A stretch of DNA of 64,000 bases from Betaproteobacteria bacterium (GCA_016219425.1 JACRNB010000011.1:1-64000), one strand, 5' to 3'; shown: positions 1-9,135, counted from the first letter of the stretch. A program made the numbers and translations. The notes: generated by a model not told the origin, from the sequence alone.

Positions 1-1203
1 ACCTGAATGCGATTCCAGCCATGAACCTGCCTGTTGAAACCCTGTTTACCGCCGCCCTGGGGCTGCAAGCGCCGTGGAAGGTGCGGGAAGTCGAACTCAA
101 CACAGCGAAACGCCGCATCGACTTTGAAGTGACCTGTGATGCCAAGCGGCTCAGCTGCCCGGCCTGCGGCAGCGCCGAGCAAGGCATCCACGACCGGGTA
201 AGGCGCGACTGGCGTCACCTCGACTTCTTCCAGTTTGAAGCTTGGCTGCATGCCGACGTCCCGCGTGTGAAATGCGATGCCTGCGGCAAGACCAGCCAGG
301 TTGCTGTGCCCTGGGCGCGAGAAGGCAGCGGCTTCACGCTGTTGTTTGAAGCCCTGGCCTTGTCCTTGTGCCGGGAGTTGCCGGTGGCCCAGGCCGCCCA
401 TCTCTTGCGCGTCGCCGCCAAGCGCCTGTGGACCCGCATCGGCCACTACATCCAGGCTGCCCGAGCCCAGGACGACATGAGCGGCGTGCGCCAGATCGGC
501 ATTGACGAGACCAGCGTCAAGAAGGGCCATGAATACCTCACCGTGGCGCATGACCTGGAAGCCAAGCGTTTGCTGTTCGCCTGTCCGGGGCGCGACCACG
601 CAACGGTGGCGGCCTTCGCGCAGGATCTGACTGCCCATGGCGGCAATCCGCAAGCGGTAGCCCATGTGTGCATGGACATGAGCGCGGCCTATGCCAAGGG
701 GGTCAGCCAGGCCTTGCCGCAAGCCGCGATCAGTTTCGACCGGTTTCATGTCGTCGCCCTGGCGAATGAAGCGATGGATGCGGTGCGCCGGGAAGAGATG
801 CGCACCCAGCCGGCTGCGGTGCGCGAAGCACTGGGCAGCACGGACAGGAAGGTGCTCAAGGGGCTGATGTGGGGGATGCGCAAGAACCCGGTGGGCTGGA
901 GCCCGCACCAGACCGAGGCGATGCATTGGCTGCAGCGTTCGAACCTGAAGAGTGCGCGGGCGTGGCGGTTGAAGCAGGCGCTGCGTGAGGTGTACGCCAA
1001 AGCGGTTGCCGCCAATAGCGAAGAACTGGCCAGTACGGCTTTGCGTTCCTGGCTGTCGTGGGCGCGGCGGTGCCGATTGGAGCCGTTCAAGCGTTTGGCC
1101 AAAACCCTGACCGAACGCTTCGACGGGGTAGTGCGCGGCATGCTCGATGGACGTAGCAATGCCTATGTCGAGGCGATGAACGGACTGTTGCAGCAGACCA
1201 AGA
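1..1203 (+). mobile_element. ISL3-family insertion sequence, right end missing
   Basis: The first 1.2 kb is an IS whose transposase starts 20 bases into the window, so the left terminal repeat lies at or before the window edge. On the right the IS stops inside the transposase gene, at about 1200, and sequence of an acetyltransferase gene follows at once. No right inverted repeat and no target duplication can be seen. It may be a deletion remnant or an assembly join between IS copies. Confidence 0.75.
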
Positions 1204-1238
1204 CAACGGCACCACCATTACCGCCAGAGATGAAATAA
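21..1238 (+). CDS. ISL3-family transposase, C-terminally truncated
   Basis: DDE transposase of the ISL3 type. The N-terminus has a zinc-finger-like pattern of paired CxxC motifs (residues about 46-49 and 86-89). The catalytic acidic residues are visible as IGIDET (Asp about 162), CMDMSAAY and the late NAYVEAMNG (Glu about 384). In the family the chain continues with an RG-rich tail after the Glu motif (NGLLQQTK in this protein). Here that tail is replaced by TTAPPLPPEMK, which is the out-of-frame reading of the adjoining acetyltransferase gene. The catalytic triad is therefore present but the last 20-30 residues and the IS right end are missing, so activity in cis is doubtful. It is not part of the polysaccharide operon that follows. 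Confidence 0.88.
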   Translation: MNLPVETLFTAALGLQAPWKVREVELNTAKRRIDFEVTCDAKRLSCPACGSAEQGIHDRVRRDWRHLDFFQFEAWLHADVPRVKCDACGKTSQVAVPWAREGSGFTLLFEALALSLCRELPVAQAAHLLRVAAKRLWTRIGHYIQAARAQDDMSGVRQIGIDETSVKKGHEYLTVAHDLEAKRLLFACPGRDHATVAAFAQDLTAHGGNPQAVAHVCMDMSAAYAKGVSQALPQAAISFDRFHVVALANEAMDAVRREEMRTQPAAVREALGSTDRKVLKGLMWGMRKNPVGWSPHQTEAMHWLQRSNLKSARAWRLKQALREVYAKAVAANSEELASTALRSWLSWARRCRLEPFKRLAKTLTERFDGVVRGMLDGRSNAYVEAMNGLLQQTKTTAPPLPPEMK

Positions 1239-1519
1239 GAATCGGCAAAAGAACCATGATTGCCGCCAACACCATCATCATGGATTTTGACGGCCACTCT
1301 GCATGGCCCCCTGAGTCGCGCTGGACTGATGCGGGAGCGGTTAAGCCCATCACCATCGAAGAGGATGTCTGGATTGGCATGAACTGCGTAATACTGAAGG
1401 GAGTGACCATTGGCAAGGGAGCCATAGTCGGACCCAACAGCGTGGTCATCCACGACATAGAGCCTGGATGCTTATATGCAGGAAATCCGGCAAAAAAAAT
1501 CAAGGATTACACGCAGTGA
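1202..1519 (+). pseudogene. 5'-truncated hexapeptide-repeat acyltransferase
   Basis: In the frame ending at 1519, recognisable left-handed beta-helix sequence starts right at the IS junction (NGTTITARDEIRIGKRT) and continues upstream of the first ATG at 1256. The residual protein has the hallmarks of WbbJ/maltose O-acetyltransferase-type enzymes: DFDGHSAW, then hexapeptide repeats (VWIGMN, VILKGV, TIGKGA, IVGPNS) and a C-terminal AGNPAKKIK. Family members are about 180-220 residues, so roughly half is gone. The original role was probably O-acetylation of a surface sugar. A short 87-residue product from ATG 1256 is possible but would lack much of the fold. Its stop overlaps the start of the next gene (GTGA), showing it once led this operon. 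Confidence 0.8.
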
Positions 1520-3081
1520 CCAAGGAAGTAAAAAAATCCACCCGCATCTGGGCGTTGGCGCGCATGGACAACATCGCGAAGCTGCATATCGCGGAAAAAA
1601 TGCTTCTGGCCACGTCGCTGCTGATATCCGTCAGTATTTTGTTGGGCGCGCTGATCGAGGCTGCTCGCAGATCGCATGACATCTTTACCGCCCAGGCGCT
1701 CCTTTTGTTTTTCCTGGCCTCGGCAGTATGTACTGCGTTGGCGGCCTCGCGTCGATTGTCGGCGCAGCTCGCCGCATTGTTCGTGAATCTTTACTTTCTC
1801 CACAGGATTCCAATCCTGTATTTCTCGCCAGAATTGATGGACTATCCGTTCTACCTTGGAAACAGCCAGGAGATCATCGAGGCGGCGGCCTTCTATTTCT
1901 TTCTGTGCATATCGTTTCTTGGCCTGGGAATTTCCTTCGTAAGCATGTTCCAAGACTATCACGCAAGCAATCATCAAGCGCCGCGCCCTGCGCCAATTAC
2001 GGAGCCGGTGAGATTGTTTTTCCTGAAAGCGGACTGGAGAACCCTGGTGCGGGTATCCGTTCCGGTAGGTGCGGTGCTGTTGGTCATTCAGGCATTTGCA
2101 CTTGCCTACCTGGGGCTTGGCATCACCGGCGCGGTACGGGAATCCGCCGAACTTAACTCGCTTCTGGCCATTACGGAAATGGCAAAATTTCTATCCCCCG
2201 TCGCCGTGTTTGGATATCTGGTGGGGCTTGAGCAGGGGGATGCGATCTTGAGAAAGAAATCCAAGATCCTGCTGGGCATCATCCTCGCCAGCTATATCCT
2301 TGTAGCATCGAGATCCACCTTCTTCGGCCTCGCGATTTCATTCTATGTCGGCATCAGATTCCTTGGCCTGAAGAGTCAGGGAAAATATGCGAAATCACTT
2401 TTCGCTCTCATGGCTCTGAGCGCCCTCACCTACCCCCTGATCACTTACTCTCGCTATTTGTTTCTCGATCTGGACGTCCCCTTCCACGAATGGTTTGGAA
2501 ATTTCCATTTTCTGCGTGAAGTATCGGGTCGACTCGGCACTGCCGTTGAGTCCTATTTTCTATGGTTCAAGTACATTACTGAAGGCCCGCACGAGAGACT
2601 GCCCACGCTGGCCATACAAATTTATGACGTAGTCAACGCCCTCGTTCCCGGCGAAATCATTCAGTATGAACCCTTGGTCAATTACGCAAAACTGCAATCC
2701 TATATCGGTCGCCCGGACCAAGCCTTTTATCAAAGCGTGGTGTTTCTGGAAGAACTGGGCGGCAGCGGGGAAAACCCTGGAAGTTATGGGATGGCGTTCA
2801 TGCTATTCGGGAATCTTTCCTTCATGGGGTTCCTCTTTGCGGGCATGTTGTGCTCATCCATCGAATCCAGCCGGATATCATCCTTCTGGAAATTTTATTG
2901 GACGCCTTTTATTTTAACCACGCCCTGGCTTGTTCCTTCCACTGCCTTCGTTCATCAAACCATCATAATCTCCGGACTAATATTTTACAGCTCGTGGAAA
3001 CGATCCCGTTCCGCCCGCGCTTCGGCCAACTCCATCCGCCGCGCAATCCAAGCCCCCTCCGCGCTCCGCGCCAGTCGTTGA
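1516..3081 (+). CDS. Polytopic membrane protein, probable O-antigen polymerase (Wzy-like)
   Basis: A 521-residue, strongly hydrophobic protein with about ten or more predicted membrane helices (for example residues about 33-50, 62-80, 85-100, 125-147, 175-200 and several near the C-terminus). It resembles oligosaccharide repeat-unit polymerases, which join lipid-linked O-units on the periplasmic face of the inner membrane, but Wzy proteins share little sequence, so the call rests on topology, length and place in the locus. The GTG at 1516 is chosen because it overlaps the upstream stop (GTGA) and has AAGGA nine bases before it; an ATG at 1564 is the alternative. No other Wzy candidate exists in this window. 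A flippase or ligase is less likely. Confidence 0.62.
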   Translation: MTKEVKKSTRIWALARMDNIAKLHIAEKMLLATSLLISVSILLGALIEAARRSHDIFTAQALLLFFLASAVCTALAASRRLSAQLAALFVNLYFLHRIPILYFSPELMDYPFYLGNSQEIIEAAAFYFFLCISFLGLGISFVSMFQDYHASNHQAPRPAPITEPVRLFFLKADWRTLVRVSVPVGAVLLVIQAFALAYLGLGITGAVRESAELNSLLAITEMAKFLSPVAVFGYLVGLEQGDAILRKKSKILLGIILASYILVASRSTFFGLAISFYVGIRFLGLKSQGKYAKSLFALMALSALTYPLITYSRYLFLDLDVPFHEWFGNFHFLREVSGRLGTAVESYFLWFKYITEGPHERLPTLAIQIYDVVNALVPGEIIQYEPLVNYAKLQSYIGRPDQAFYQSVVFLEELGGSGENPGSYGMAFMLFGNLSFMGFLFAGMLCSSIESSRISSFWKFYWTPFILTTPWLVPSTAFVHQTIIISGLIFYSSWKRSRSARASANSIRRAIQAPSALRASR

Positions 3082-3105
3082 TTCTGTCGCAACGGACTCT
3101 GAAGC

Positions 3106-4965
3106 ATGAGCGTCAAACCGCGATGGGGTGTTGGTTTTCAATTGCAAATAACACCACAGGATGGCGCTGAAGTTTCGCCCTTCACATTTCCTGTGCTTGA
3201 CGAGGTCGAAAGACATGCGACGACGCTCCGATCTCGCTACCTGGCCTGGATCTATGATTTGGGAGAGACCCGCATTGAGGGAAAGCGGCTAATTGATCAT
3301 CTGCAACTTCGCGCCGGCTTCAGTTATTGGTGGATGACTCCATTTGTGGAGAAATGCAATTTCGAGAAATCACCCTGGATTGATGATGCGATCAAACTGA
3401 TGGCGTATACAGGTTGGGCCATGACGCATCCGAGGGAAACGGTTCGCCTGGTGAGCGCAAAGCGTGCGCTGGCCCAGTGCCTTCAAGCGTGGTGCGCCAC
3501 GGCGGGAATAGGCTGCGAATGGCACACCGTGGCGGAATCGGCGCCCAAAGATCGTCTACTACGCCGCCTCTACCGTGATCTACCCGCCGGTTTACAGGCC
3601 GTGGCCTGGTTGATGCGCCACATCGCCGGGCGCTGGCCCCTGCGAGGCGTGGGTGTAAAGGAGTGGCGCGCATCTCCCGCACGCATAAGCTTTGTTTCCT
3701 ATCTGTTCAACCTGACGCCTGCCGCGCGGGCGGAGCAACGATTTGAAAGCCGTTATTGGGGGCCTCTGCCCGGGGCCTTGCACGATGAGGGAGCCCCCAC
3801 CAACTGGCTGCACATTTATGTGCAGGACAGCTTGGTTCCCTCGGCTCGCGAGGCGGCTCAGGTGTTACGGGGGTTCAACCAGTCGGCGCGCGGAGGGCAA
3901 ACACACGCAGCCCTGGACTCCTTTCTCTGCGCTCACGTTGTATTTAAAACCCTGCGGGACTGGTGGCGTATCGCCCGGTCTTCCAGGCGGCTGGAAAGAC
4001 GCGTCGCGCAGACGCCCTGTAATGGCCTGAATCTCTGGCCCCTGTTTGCGCACGAATGGCGTGATGCCACGGTCGGCCCCACGGCGATGAGCAATCTGCT
4101 GTACCTGAATCTGTTTGAGGCGGCGATGAAATCATTACCCCCCCAGGAATCCGGCGTCTATCTGCAGGAGAACCAGGGCTGGGAGTTCGCCTTGTTGCAG
4201 ACCTGGAAAGCGGCGGGACACGGTCGGATCGTGGGCTGCGCCCATTCCACCGTGCGCTATTGGGATCTGCGCTACTTTTTCGATCCGCGTTGTTACAGTC
4301 GGTCACAGGTCAATCCGTTGCCCATGCCGGACAAGGCAGCGGTCAATGGCGCCGGCGGCCTGCAATCCTATCGTGACGGTGCGTACCCGGAAGCGAATCT
4401 GGTAGAGGTGGAGGCCCTGCGTTATCTGTACCTGAACGAGTTGCAGAAGGGTCCGGAGGCTGAATCCGCGGCGGCAGGATCGAGCCTGCGGCTCCTGGTT
4501 CTGGGTGACTACACGGTTCGACATACCCGTGTGCAGATGCGCTTGCTGGCGGAGGCGGCGCACTTGTTGCCTGCGGGCGCGAGCATCACCATCAAGCCCC
4601 ATCCGGCCTGCCCGATCCGGGCGGAGGACTATCCGAATCTGGTCATGAAAGTGACCATGGACCCCATCTCCCAGTTGTTGCCGCACTGCGATGCCGCCTA
4701 TACCAGCGCGGCGACTGCCGCGGCCCTGGACGCCTTCTGCGCCGGCGTGCCCGTCATTTCGGTACTGGATTCCGACACCCTCAACCAGAGCCCGCTGCGC
4801 GGAAGGGAAGGCGTGCAGTTCGTCAGCACCGCATCCGAGTTGTCCCAGGCCATTGCAAATGCAGCCGCCTTGCCTCGCAATTCGGAGCAGGGGCGAGGAT
4901 TCTTTCACCTCGATGCCGATTTACCGCGCTGGAAACGGCTTCTTCTTCAACCCAACCCTGTTTAA
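3106..4965 (+). CDS. Surface carbohydrate biosynthesis protein (TIGR04326-like)
   Basis: A 619-residue soluble-looking protein. The N-terminal part has an FSYWWMTPFVEKCN stretch (about residues 72-86) and the C-terminal half a GT-B-like region with IKPHP and TSAATAAALDAF (about residues 490-550), reminiscent of CDP-glycerol-type or CapB/KdtA-like transferases. I recognise the layout as the family found in O-antigen loci of Leptospira and various Proteobacteria (TIGR04326), whose reaction is not established to my knowledge. It sits between the polymerase candidate and rfbG, 24 bases after the former, so it is most likely a transferase that modifies or builds the O-unit. The ribosome binding site is weak. 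Confidence 0.6.
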   Translation: MSVKPRWGVGFQLQITPQDGAEVSPFTFPVLDEVERHATTLRSRYLAWIYDLGETRIEGKRLIDHLQLRAGFSYWWMTPFVEKCNFEKSPWIDDAIKLMAYTGWAMTHPRETVRLVSAKRALAQCLQAWCATAGIGCEWHTVAESAPKDRLLRRLYRDLPAGLQAVAWLMRHIAGRWPLRGVGVKEWRASPARISFVSYLFNLTPAARAEQRFESRYWGPLPGALHDEGAPTNWLHIYVQDSLVPSAREAAQVLRGFNQSARGGQTHAALDSFLCAHVVFKTLRDWWRIARSSRRLERRVAQTPCNGLNLWPLFAHEWRDATVGPTAMSNLLYLNLFEAAMKSLPPQESGVYLQENQGWEFALLQTWKAAGHGRIVGCAHSTVRYWDLRYFFDPRCYSRSQVNPLPMPDKAAVNGAGGLQSYRDGAYPEANLVEVEALRYLYLNELQKGPEAESAAAGSSLRLLVLGDYTVRHTRVQMRLLAEAAHLLPAGASITIKPHPACPIRAEDYPNLVMKVTMDPISQLLPHCDAAYTSAATAAALDAFCAGVPVISVLDSDTLNQSPLRGREGVQFVSTASELSQAIANAAALPRNSEQGRGFFHLDADLPRWKRLLLQPNPV

Positions 4966-4985
4966 CCATCGGACCCATCCCCCAC

Positions 4986-6083
4986 ATGACGCTTCACGAC
5001 ACCTTCCACAACAAGTCGGTGCTGGTCACCGGCCACACCGGATTCAAGGGTTCCTGGCTGATCGCCTGGCTGAAGACTCTGGGGGCGCGCGTCACCGGCA
5101 TCGCCCTGGACCCGCCCACCACACCCTCCCACTTTGCTGCCGCGCACCTGTCCGACGGCATGACCGACCTGCGCATCGACATCCGCGACCCGCACTCCCT
5201 GAGAGCGGCCATCGTGGCGGCGCAACCTGATTTCGTTTTCCATCTGGCGGCCCAGGCCCTGGTGCGCCAGTCCTATGCCGAGCCGATGGAGACCTGGCAG
5301 ATCAACGTGCTGGGCACCCTTCATGTGCTGGAGGCCCTGCGCGACCTGGACAAACCCTGCGCGGCGGTGCTCATCACCAGCGACAAGTGCTACGACAATG
5401 TGGAATGGATTTGGGGCTACCGCGAATCCGACGCCCTGGGCGGTCCGGACCCCTATAGCGCCTCCAAAGGCGCCGCCGAGTTGGCGATTCGCTCGCACAT
5501 CAAGTCATACTTTCCCAAGGCCACCAGCAAGGTGCGCATTGCCGCAGCGCGGGCTGGCAATGTGATCGGAGGGGGGGACTGGGCGGCGGATCGCATCGTG
5601 CCGGATTGCGTCAAGGCCTGGTCCGTCAACCAGGGGGTGGAACTGCGCAATCCCAATTCCACCCGGCCCTGGCAGCATGTGTTGGAACCCCTGAGCGGTT
5701 ATTTGGCACTGGCAGCAGCCCTGGCCGAGCGTCCCGGAATGCACGGCGAGCCGTTCAATTTCGGCCCGCCCGCGCAACAGAACCACAGCGTACTGGAGCT
5801 GGTACAGCAAATGGCCCGCCATTGGGATCAGGTTCGCTGGAGCGATGTATCCCAGTCCGCCTCGGGGCCTTACGAATCCGGACTGCTCAAACTCAATTGC
5901 GACAAGGCCCTGCACCACCTGCGCTGGCATGCCGTGATGGGGTTCGAGGACACCGTGCGCATGACTGCCGAGTGGTATCGGGTGTATTACCAACAACCGG
6001 AACAGATTGCCGCCACCTCCCGCGCCCAGATCGCCGCCTATACCGCAATGGCGCAACAGCAGGGATTGGCCTGGTCGCTATGA
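4986..6083 (+). CDS. rfbG: CDP-glucose 4,6-dehydratase
   Basis: Extended SDR enzyme converting CDP-D-glucose to CDP-4-keto-6-deoxy-D-glucose in the cytoplasm. The Rossmann motif is GHTGFKG (residues about 18-24), an atypical GxxGFKG form characteristic of RfbG, and is followed by SWLIAWLKTLGA. The catalytic SDKCYDN and YSASKGAAE (Tyr-x3-Lys at about 155-159) are present. The 365-residue length is typical. It forms a unit with the cupin epimerase and rfbF: its stop overlaps the next ATG (ATGA at 6080). RfbF makes its substrate, so this pair fixes the nucleotide as CDP. Confidence 0.93.
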   Translation: MTLHDTFHNKSVLVTGHTGFKGSWLIAWLKTLGARVTGIALDPPTTPSHFAAAHLSDGMTDLRIDIRDPHSLRAAIVAAQPDFVFHLAAQALVRQSYAEPMETWQINVLGTLHVLEALRDLDKPCAAVLITSDKCYDNVEWIWGYRESDALGGPDPYSASKGAAELAIRSHIKSYFPKATSKVRIAAARAGNVIGGGDWAADRIVPDCVKAWSVNQGVELRNPNSTRPWQHVLEPLSGYLALAAALAERPGMHGEPFNFGPPAQQNHSVLELVQQMARHWDQVRWSDVSQSASGPYESGLLKLNCDKALHHLRWHAVMGFEDTVRMTAEWYRVYYQQPEQIAATSRAQIAAYTAMAQQQGLAWSL

Positions 6084-6502
6084 GCCTCGATCAGATACAA
6101 GTGACCCCGCTGGCGCGGATACAGACCGCCGGCGGCGATGTGTTGCATGCGATGAAGCAAAGCGATATCGGCTTTGCAGGCTTTGGAGAAGCCTACTTCT
6201 CGTGGGTCGCACAAGGGGCGGTGAAGGCCTGGAAACGGCACACCCGCATGACGATGAATCTGGTCGTCCCCGTAGGCGGCGTTCGATTCGTGTTCGTGGC
6301 GGATGACGGCGTAGCGCCCAGGGAAGAATTGCTGGGCGAAGAACGCTATGTACGACTCACCGTGCCGCCAGGCATCTGGTTCGGGTTTCAGGGGCTGGTC
6401 AAACCGCAAAGCCTCGTGCTCAACTTGGGCAACATCCCGCACGACCCGCTGGAAGTGGAGCGGCGTGCCCCATCCGAAATGAAATACAACTGGAACCCGT
6501 AG
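6080..6502 (+). CDS. RmlC-like cupin sugar-nucleotide epimerase
   Basis: A 140-residue single-domain cupin of the dTDP-4-dehydrorhamnose 3,5-epimerase-like type. Visible are KAWKRHTRMTMNLVVPVG (residues about 50-67) with the conserved His, and PPGIWFGFQG (about 105-114). Placed between rfbG and rfbF with ATGA overlap upstream and zero spacing downstream, it probably epimerises C3 and/or C5 of CDP-4-keto-6-deoxyglucose. The classic ascarylose pathway also needs a dehydrase (ddhC/ddhD), and none is here, so the product is more likely a fully hydroxylated CDP-6-deoxyhexose. The precise sugar cannot be read from the sequence. Confidence 0.78.
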   Translation: MSLDQIQVTPLARIQTAGGDVLHAMKQSDIGFAGFGEAYFSWVAQGAVKAWKRHTRMTMNLVVPVGGVRFVFVADDGVAPREELLGEERYVRLTVPPGIWFGFQGLVKPQSLVLNLGNIPHDPLEVERRAPSEMKYNWNP

Positions 6503-7264
6503 ATGAAAGTCATTTTGTTGGCCGGCGGATTCGGCACCCGTCTGGCCGAATACACGGATGTCATCCCCAAACCGATGGTGCCGATCGGCGGCAAACCCAT
6601 CCTCTGGCACATCATGCAGACCTACGCCCGCTTCGGGCACAAGGATTTCTACGTCGCGCTCGGTTACAAGGCCGAGGTGATCAAGGAATACTTCCTCAAT
6701 TACCGGGCGCTCAACGCCGACTTTACGGTTGATCTGAACAGCGGAATCGTCACGCCGCATCAGATCGCCCCCGTGGACTGGAGGGTAACGCTGGTGCATA
6801 CCGGTGACGCCTCCATGACCGGCGGCAGGGTGAAGCGCATGCAACCCTTCATCGGCAACGAACCCTGCCTGCTGACCTATGGCGACGGCGTGGCGGACAT
6901 CGATCTTGACGCCCTGCTTGCCTTCCACCGCAGCCACGGCAAGATGGTCACGGTCTCCGCCGTGCGCCCGGCGGCGCGTTTTGGCGAACTGGAATTGAGC
7001 GGGAATCAGGTCGCAAGCTTTCAGGAAAAACCGCAACTGCATGAGGGCTGGATCAACGGCGGGTACTTCGTCGTCGAGCCCGCCTTCTTCGACCTGATCG
7101 CGGGGGACAGCACCCTGCTGGAGCGCGAACCGCTGGAGCAAGCGGCAAGGATGGGCGAACTGATGGCCTATCGCCATGACGGCTTCTGGCACTGCATGGA
7201 CACCAAGCGCGACCACGACCTGCTCGAAAGCCTGTGGTCCAAGGGCGCCCCCTGGGCGGCCTGA
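6503..7264 (+). CDS. rfbF: Glucose-1-phosphate cytidylyltransferase
   Basis: Makes CDP-glucose from CTP and glucose-1-phosphate. The start ATG follows directly on the upstream TAG. The N-terminal nucleotide-binding signature is LAGGFGTRLAE (residues about 6-16) with KPMVPIGGKPILWHIM (about 23-38). Later motifs are TYGDGVADID (about 127-136) and EKPQ (about 174-177) with GGYFVVEP. The length of 253 residues is standard. It supplies RfbG; together they commit carbon to the CDP-6-deoxyhexose branch. Confidence 0.93.
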   Translation: MKVILLAGGFGTRLAEYTDVIPKPMVPIGGKPILWHIMQTYARFGHKDFYVALGYKAEVIKEYFLNYRALNADFTVDLNSGIVTPHQIAPVDWRVTLVHTGDASMTGGRVKRMQPFIGNEPCLLTYGDGVADIDLDALLAFHRSHGKMVTVSAVRPAARFGELELSGNQVASFQEKPQLHEGWINGGYFVVEPAFFDLIAGDSTLLEREPLEQAARMGELMAYRHDGFWHCMDTKRDHDLLESLWSKGAPWAA

Positions 7265-7267
7265 TCA

Positions 7268-8221
7268 ATGCGCGTCCTGATCACCGGCGGGTTCGGATTT
7301 GTGGGCGGCAGGCTTGCCCATCACCTGCACGAAGCCGGTCATACCGTTCTGCTCGGCGCTCGCCAGGCCAAGACCTCGCCGGTCTGGCTCCCGCAGGCGC
7401 AAGTGGTGCAAACGCAGTGGCAAGATGCCCCCGCGTTGGAACGCGTATGCCAGAGCGTCGATGTCGTTGTCCACGCAGCGGGAATGAATGCGCAGGATTG
7501 CGCAGCCGACCCGCTGTCGGCGCTGGAAATCAACGGCGTCGCCACCGCTCGCTTGGTGGAAGCTGCACGCCAAGCAGGGGTAAGGAAGTTTCTCTACCTC
7601 TCTACCGCCCATGTCTATGCCAGCCCCATGGCGGGCGTCATCACGGAAGATACCTGTCCACGCAATCTCCATCCTTACGCCACATCGCACCTTGCAGGGG
7701 AAAACGCCCTACTGCACGCCGCAAGCACAAGCAAACTGGAAGGGATCGTGCTGCGCCTCTCAAACGCATTCGGAGCTCCGATGCACAGGGACGTAAACTG
7801 CTGGACGCTGCTGGTTAACGACCTGTGCCGGCAGGCCGTAACGGCCCGCCGCCTAACGCTCCGCAGCAACGGGGGGCAGCACCGAGACTTTATTGCGATG
7901 GCCGAGGTGACGCGAGTGATTGGCTGGATGATCGAAAACAGCGGGCAGGCACAAGGTGGCGTCAGCAACAGCATTTACAACGTGGGTTCGGGACGGTCAA
8001 AAACCCTCTTGGAAATGACCCAACTTATCCAGACGCGATGCCATCAGGTTTTAGGATTCCAACCACAATTTCAGCCAACTGAAAAACACGAACACCCATC
8101 CATAAAATACAAGAACCAGCATCTAGACAGGATCGACTGGCAAGTGCGGCAAGATCCGGTCGCAGAAATAGACCAACTACTACTCTATTGCAACCAACAC
8201 TTCAGAAACGCAGAAGAATGA
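7268..8221 (+). CDS. NAD(P)-dependent SDR epimerase/reductase of the CDP-sugar module
   Basis: A 317-residue extended SDR. It has TGGFGFVGGRLAHHL (Rossmann, residues about 6-20), HAAGMN (about 71-76), a serine-containing YLSTAHVYA (about 115-123) and YATSHLAGE with Tyr-137 but His in place of the usual catalytic Lys of YxxxK. It follows rfbF by three bases and is most simply the 4-ketoreductase finishing the CDP-6-deoxyhexose. The YxxxK to YxxxH change is visible in the sequence; whether a neighbouring residue compensates cannot be judged. The stop overlaps the next ATG (ATGA). Confidence 0.7.
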   Translation: MRVLITGGFGFVGGRLAHHLHEAGHTVLLGARQAKTSPVWLPQAQVVQTQWQDAPALERVCQSVDVVVHAAGMNAQDCAADPLSALEINGVATARLVEAARQAGVRKFLYLSTAHVYASPMAGVITEDTCPRNLHPYATSHLAGENALLHAASTSKLEGIVLRLSNAFGAPMHRDVNCWTLLVNDLCRQAVTARRLTLRSNGGQHRDFIAMAEVTRVIGWMIENSGQAQGGVSNSIYNVGSGRSKTLLEMTQLIQTRCHQVLGFQPQFQPTEKHEHPSIKYKNQHLDRIDWQVRQDPVAEIDQLLLYCNQHFRNAEE

Positions 8222-9135
8222 ACGGCGCCACAAATACCGAACCGCTTGTTTCGGTGATCGTACCCACCTATAACCGCGCCTACTGCCTGGGTCGGACCAT
8301 CCAGTCAGTACTGGACCAAACCTACAGAAACTGGGAACTCATTATTGTGGACAATCAATCCACAGACTCAACTGAAACCCTCATCGCTGACTACAACGAA
8401 CAAAAGATAAGACTACTCAAGATAAACAATGGCGGAATAATCGCCGCATCCCGCAATAAAGGCCTTCAATCCGCCCGCGGCAAGTACGTTGCATTTCTAG
8501 ATTCTGACGACTGGTGGACGCCAGACAAACTCGCGGAATCCGTAAAAAGACTCGAAATGGGCGCCGACATCGTGTACCACGAGCTGTACATGATCTCCAC
8601 CCTGCCGCCAAAACCCCGCTTTTGGAAGGTTTCCATTGCGCGCGATCTAAAAACACCCGCATTCAACGACCTGATAATGCATGGTCATGCCATAAACACA
8701 TCCAGCGTTGTCGTAAACCGCGACCTGATGAACAAGATAGGCGGATTTTCCGAAGACCCAACCCTGCTTGCAATAGAAGACTACGACGCATGGCTGAGAC
8801 TAGCCAAACACACGGAAGCATTTGCGCGACTGGGCAAGCCTCTGGGGTACTACTGGGATGGCGGGGGGAATGTCAGCTCCACAGAAAGAACCATCCGCAA
8901 TCTGGAACGGCTGGCTGAACTATACCGGGACGAAACAACAGGAGAGAGCATCTTTGCGAACTCGCCAGGATATGCCTACGCACTGGGCAAATCAAAATTC
9001 GACGTAAATAAATTGGACGAAGCGGAAACGAACTTCAAAAAAGCCATATCAAAGAACGCCAGCAGGAGAACCGCAATTCGCGCGCTAGTCTTATTATGCG
9101 CTTGCCGACTAAAAACAGCACACATACAACACTAA
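8218..9135 (+). CDS. Family 2 glycosyltransferase
   Basis: A 305-residue GT-A glycosyltransferase. SVIVPTYNRA (residues about 12-21), QSVLDQTYRNWELIIVDNQSTD (about 30-51) and the metal-binding FLDSDDWW (about 97-104) are clear; IEDYDAWLRL (about 184-193) is the later acidic motif. It probably adds one sugar to the lipid-linked O-unit on the cytoplasmic side of the membrane. The ATG at 8218 is chosen for the ATGA overlap with the upstream stop. From here the DNA is visibly more AT-rich than the genes before it. The acceptor and donor cannot be assigned. Confidence 0.87.
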   Translation: MNGATNTEPLVSVIVPTYNRAYCLGRTIQSVLDQTYRNWELIIVDNQSTDSTETLIADYNEQKIRLLKINNGGIIAASRNKGLQSARGKYVAFLDSDDWWTPDKLAESVKRLEMGADIVYHELYMISTLPPKPRFWKVSIARDLKTPAFNDLIMHGHAINTSSVVVNRDLMNKIGGFSEDPTLLAIEDYDAWLRLAKHTEAFARLGKPLGYYWDGGGNVSSTERTIRNLERLAELYRDETTGESIFANSPGYAYALGKSKFDVNKLDEAETNFKKAISKNASRRTAIRALVLLCACRLKTAHIQH

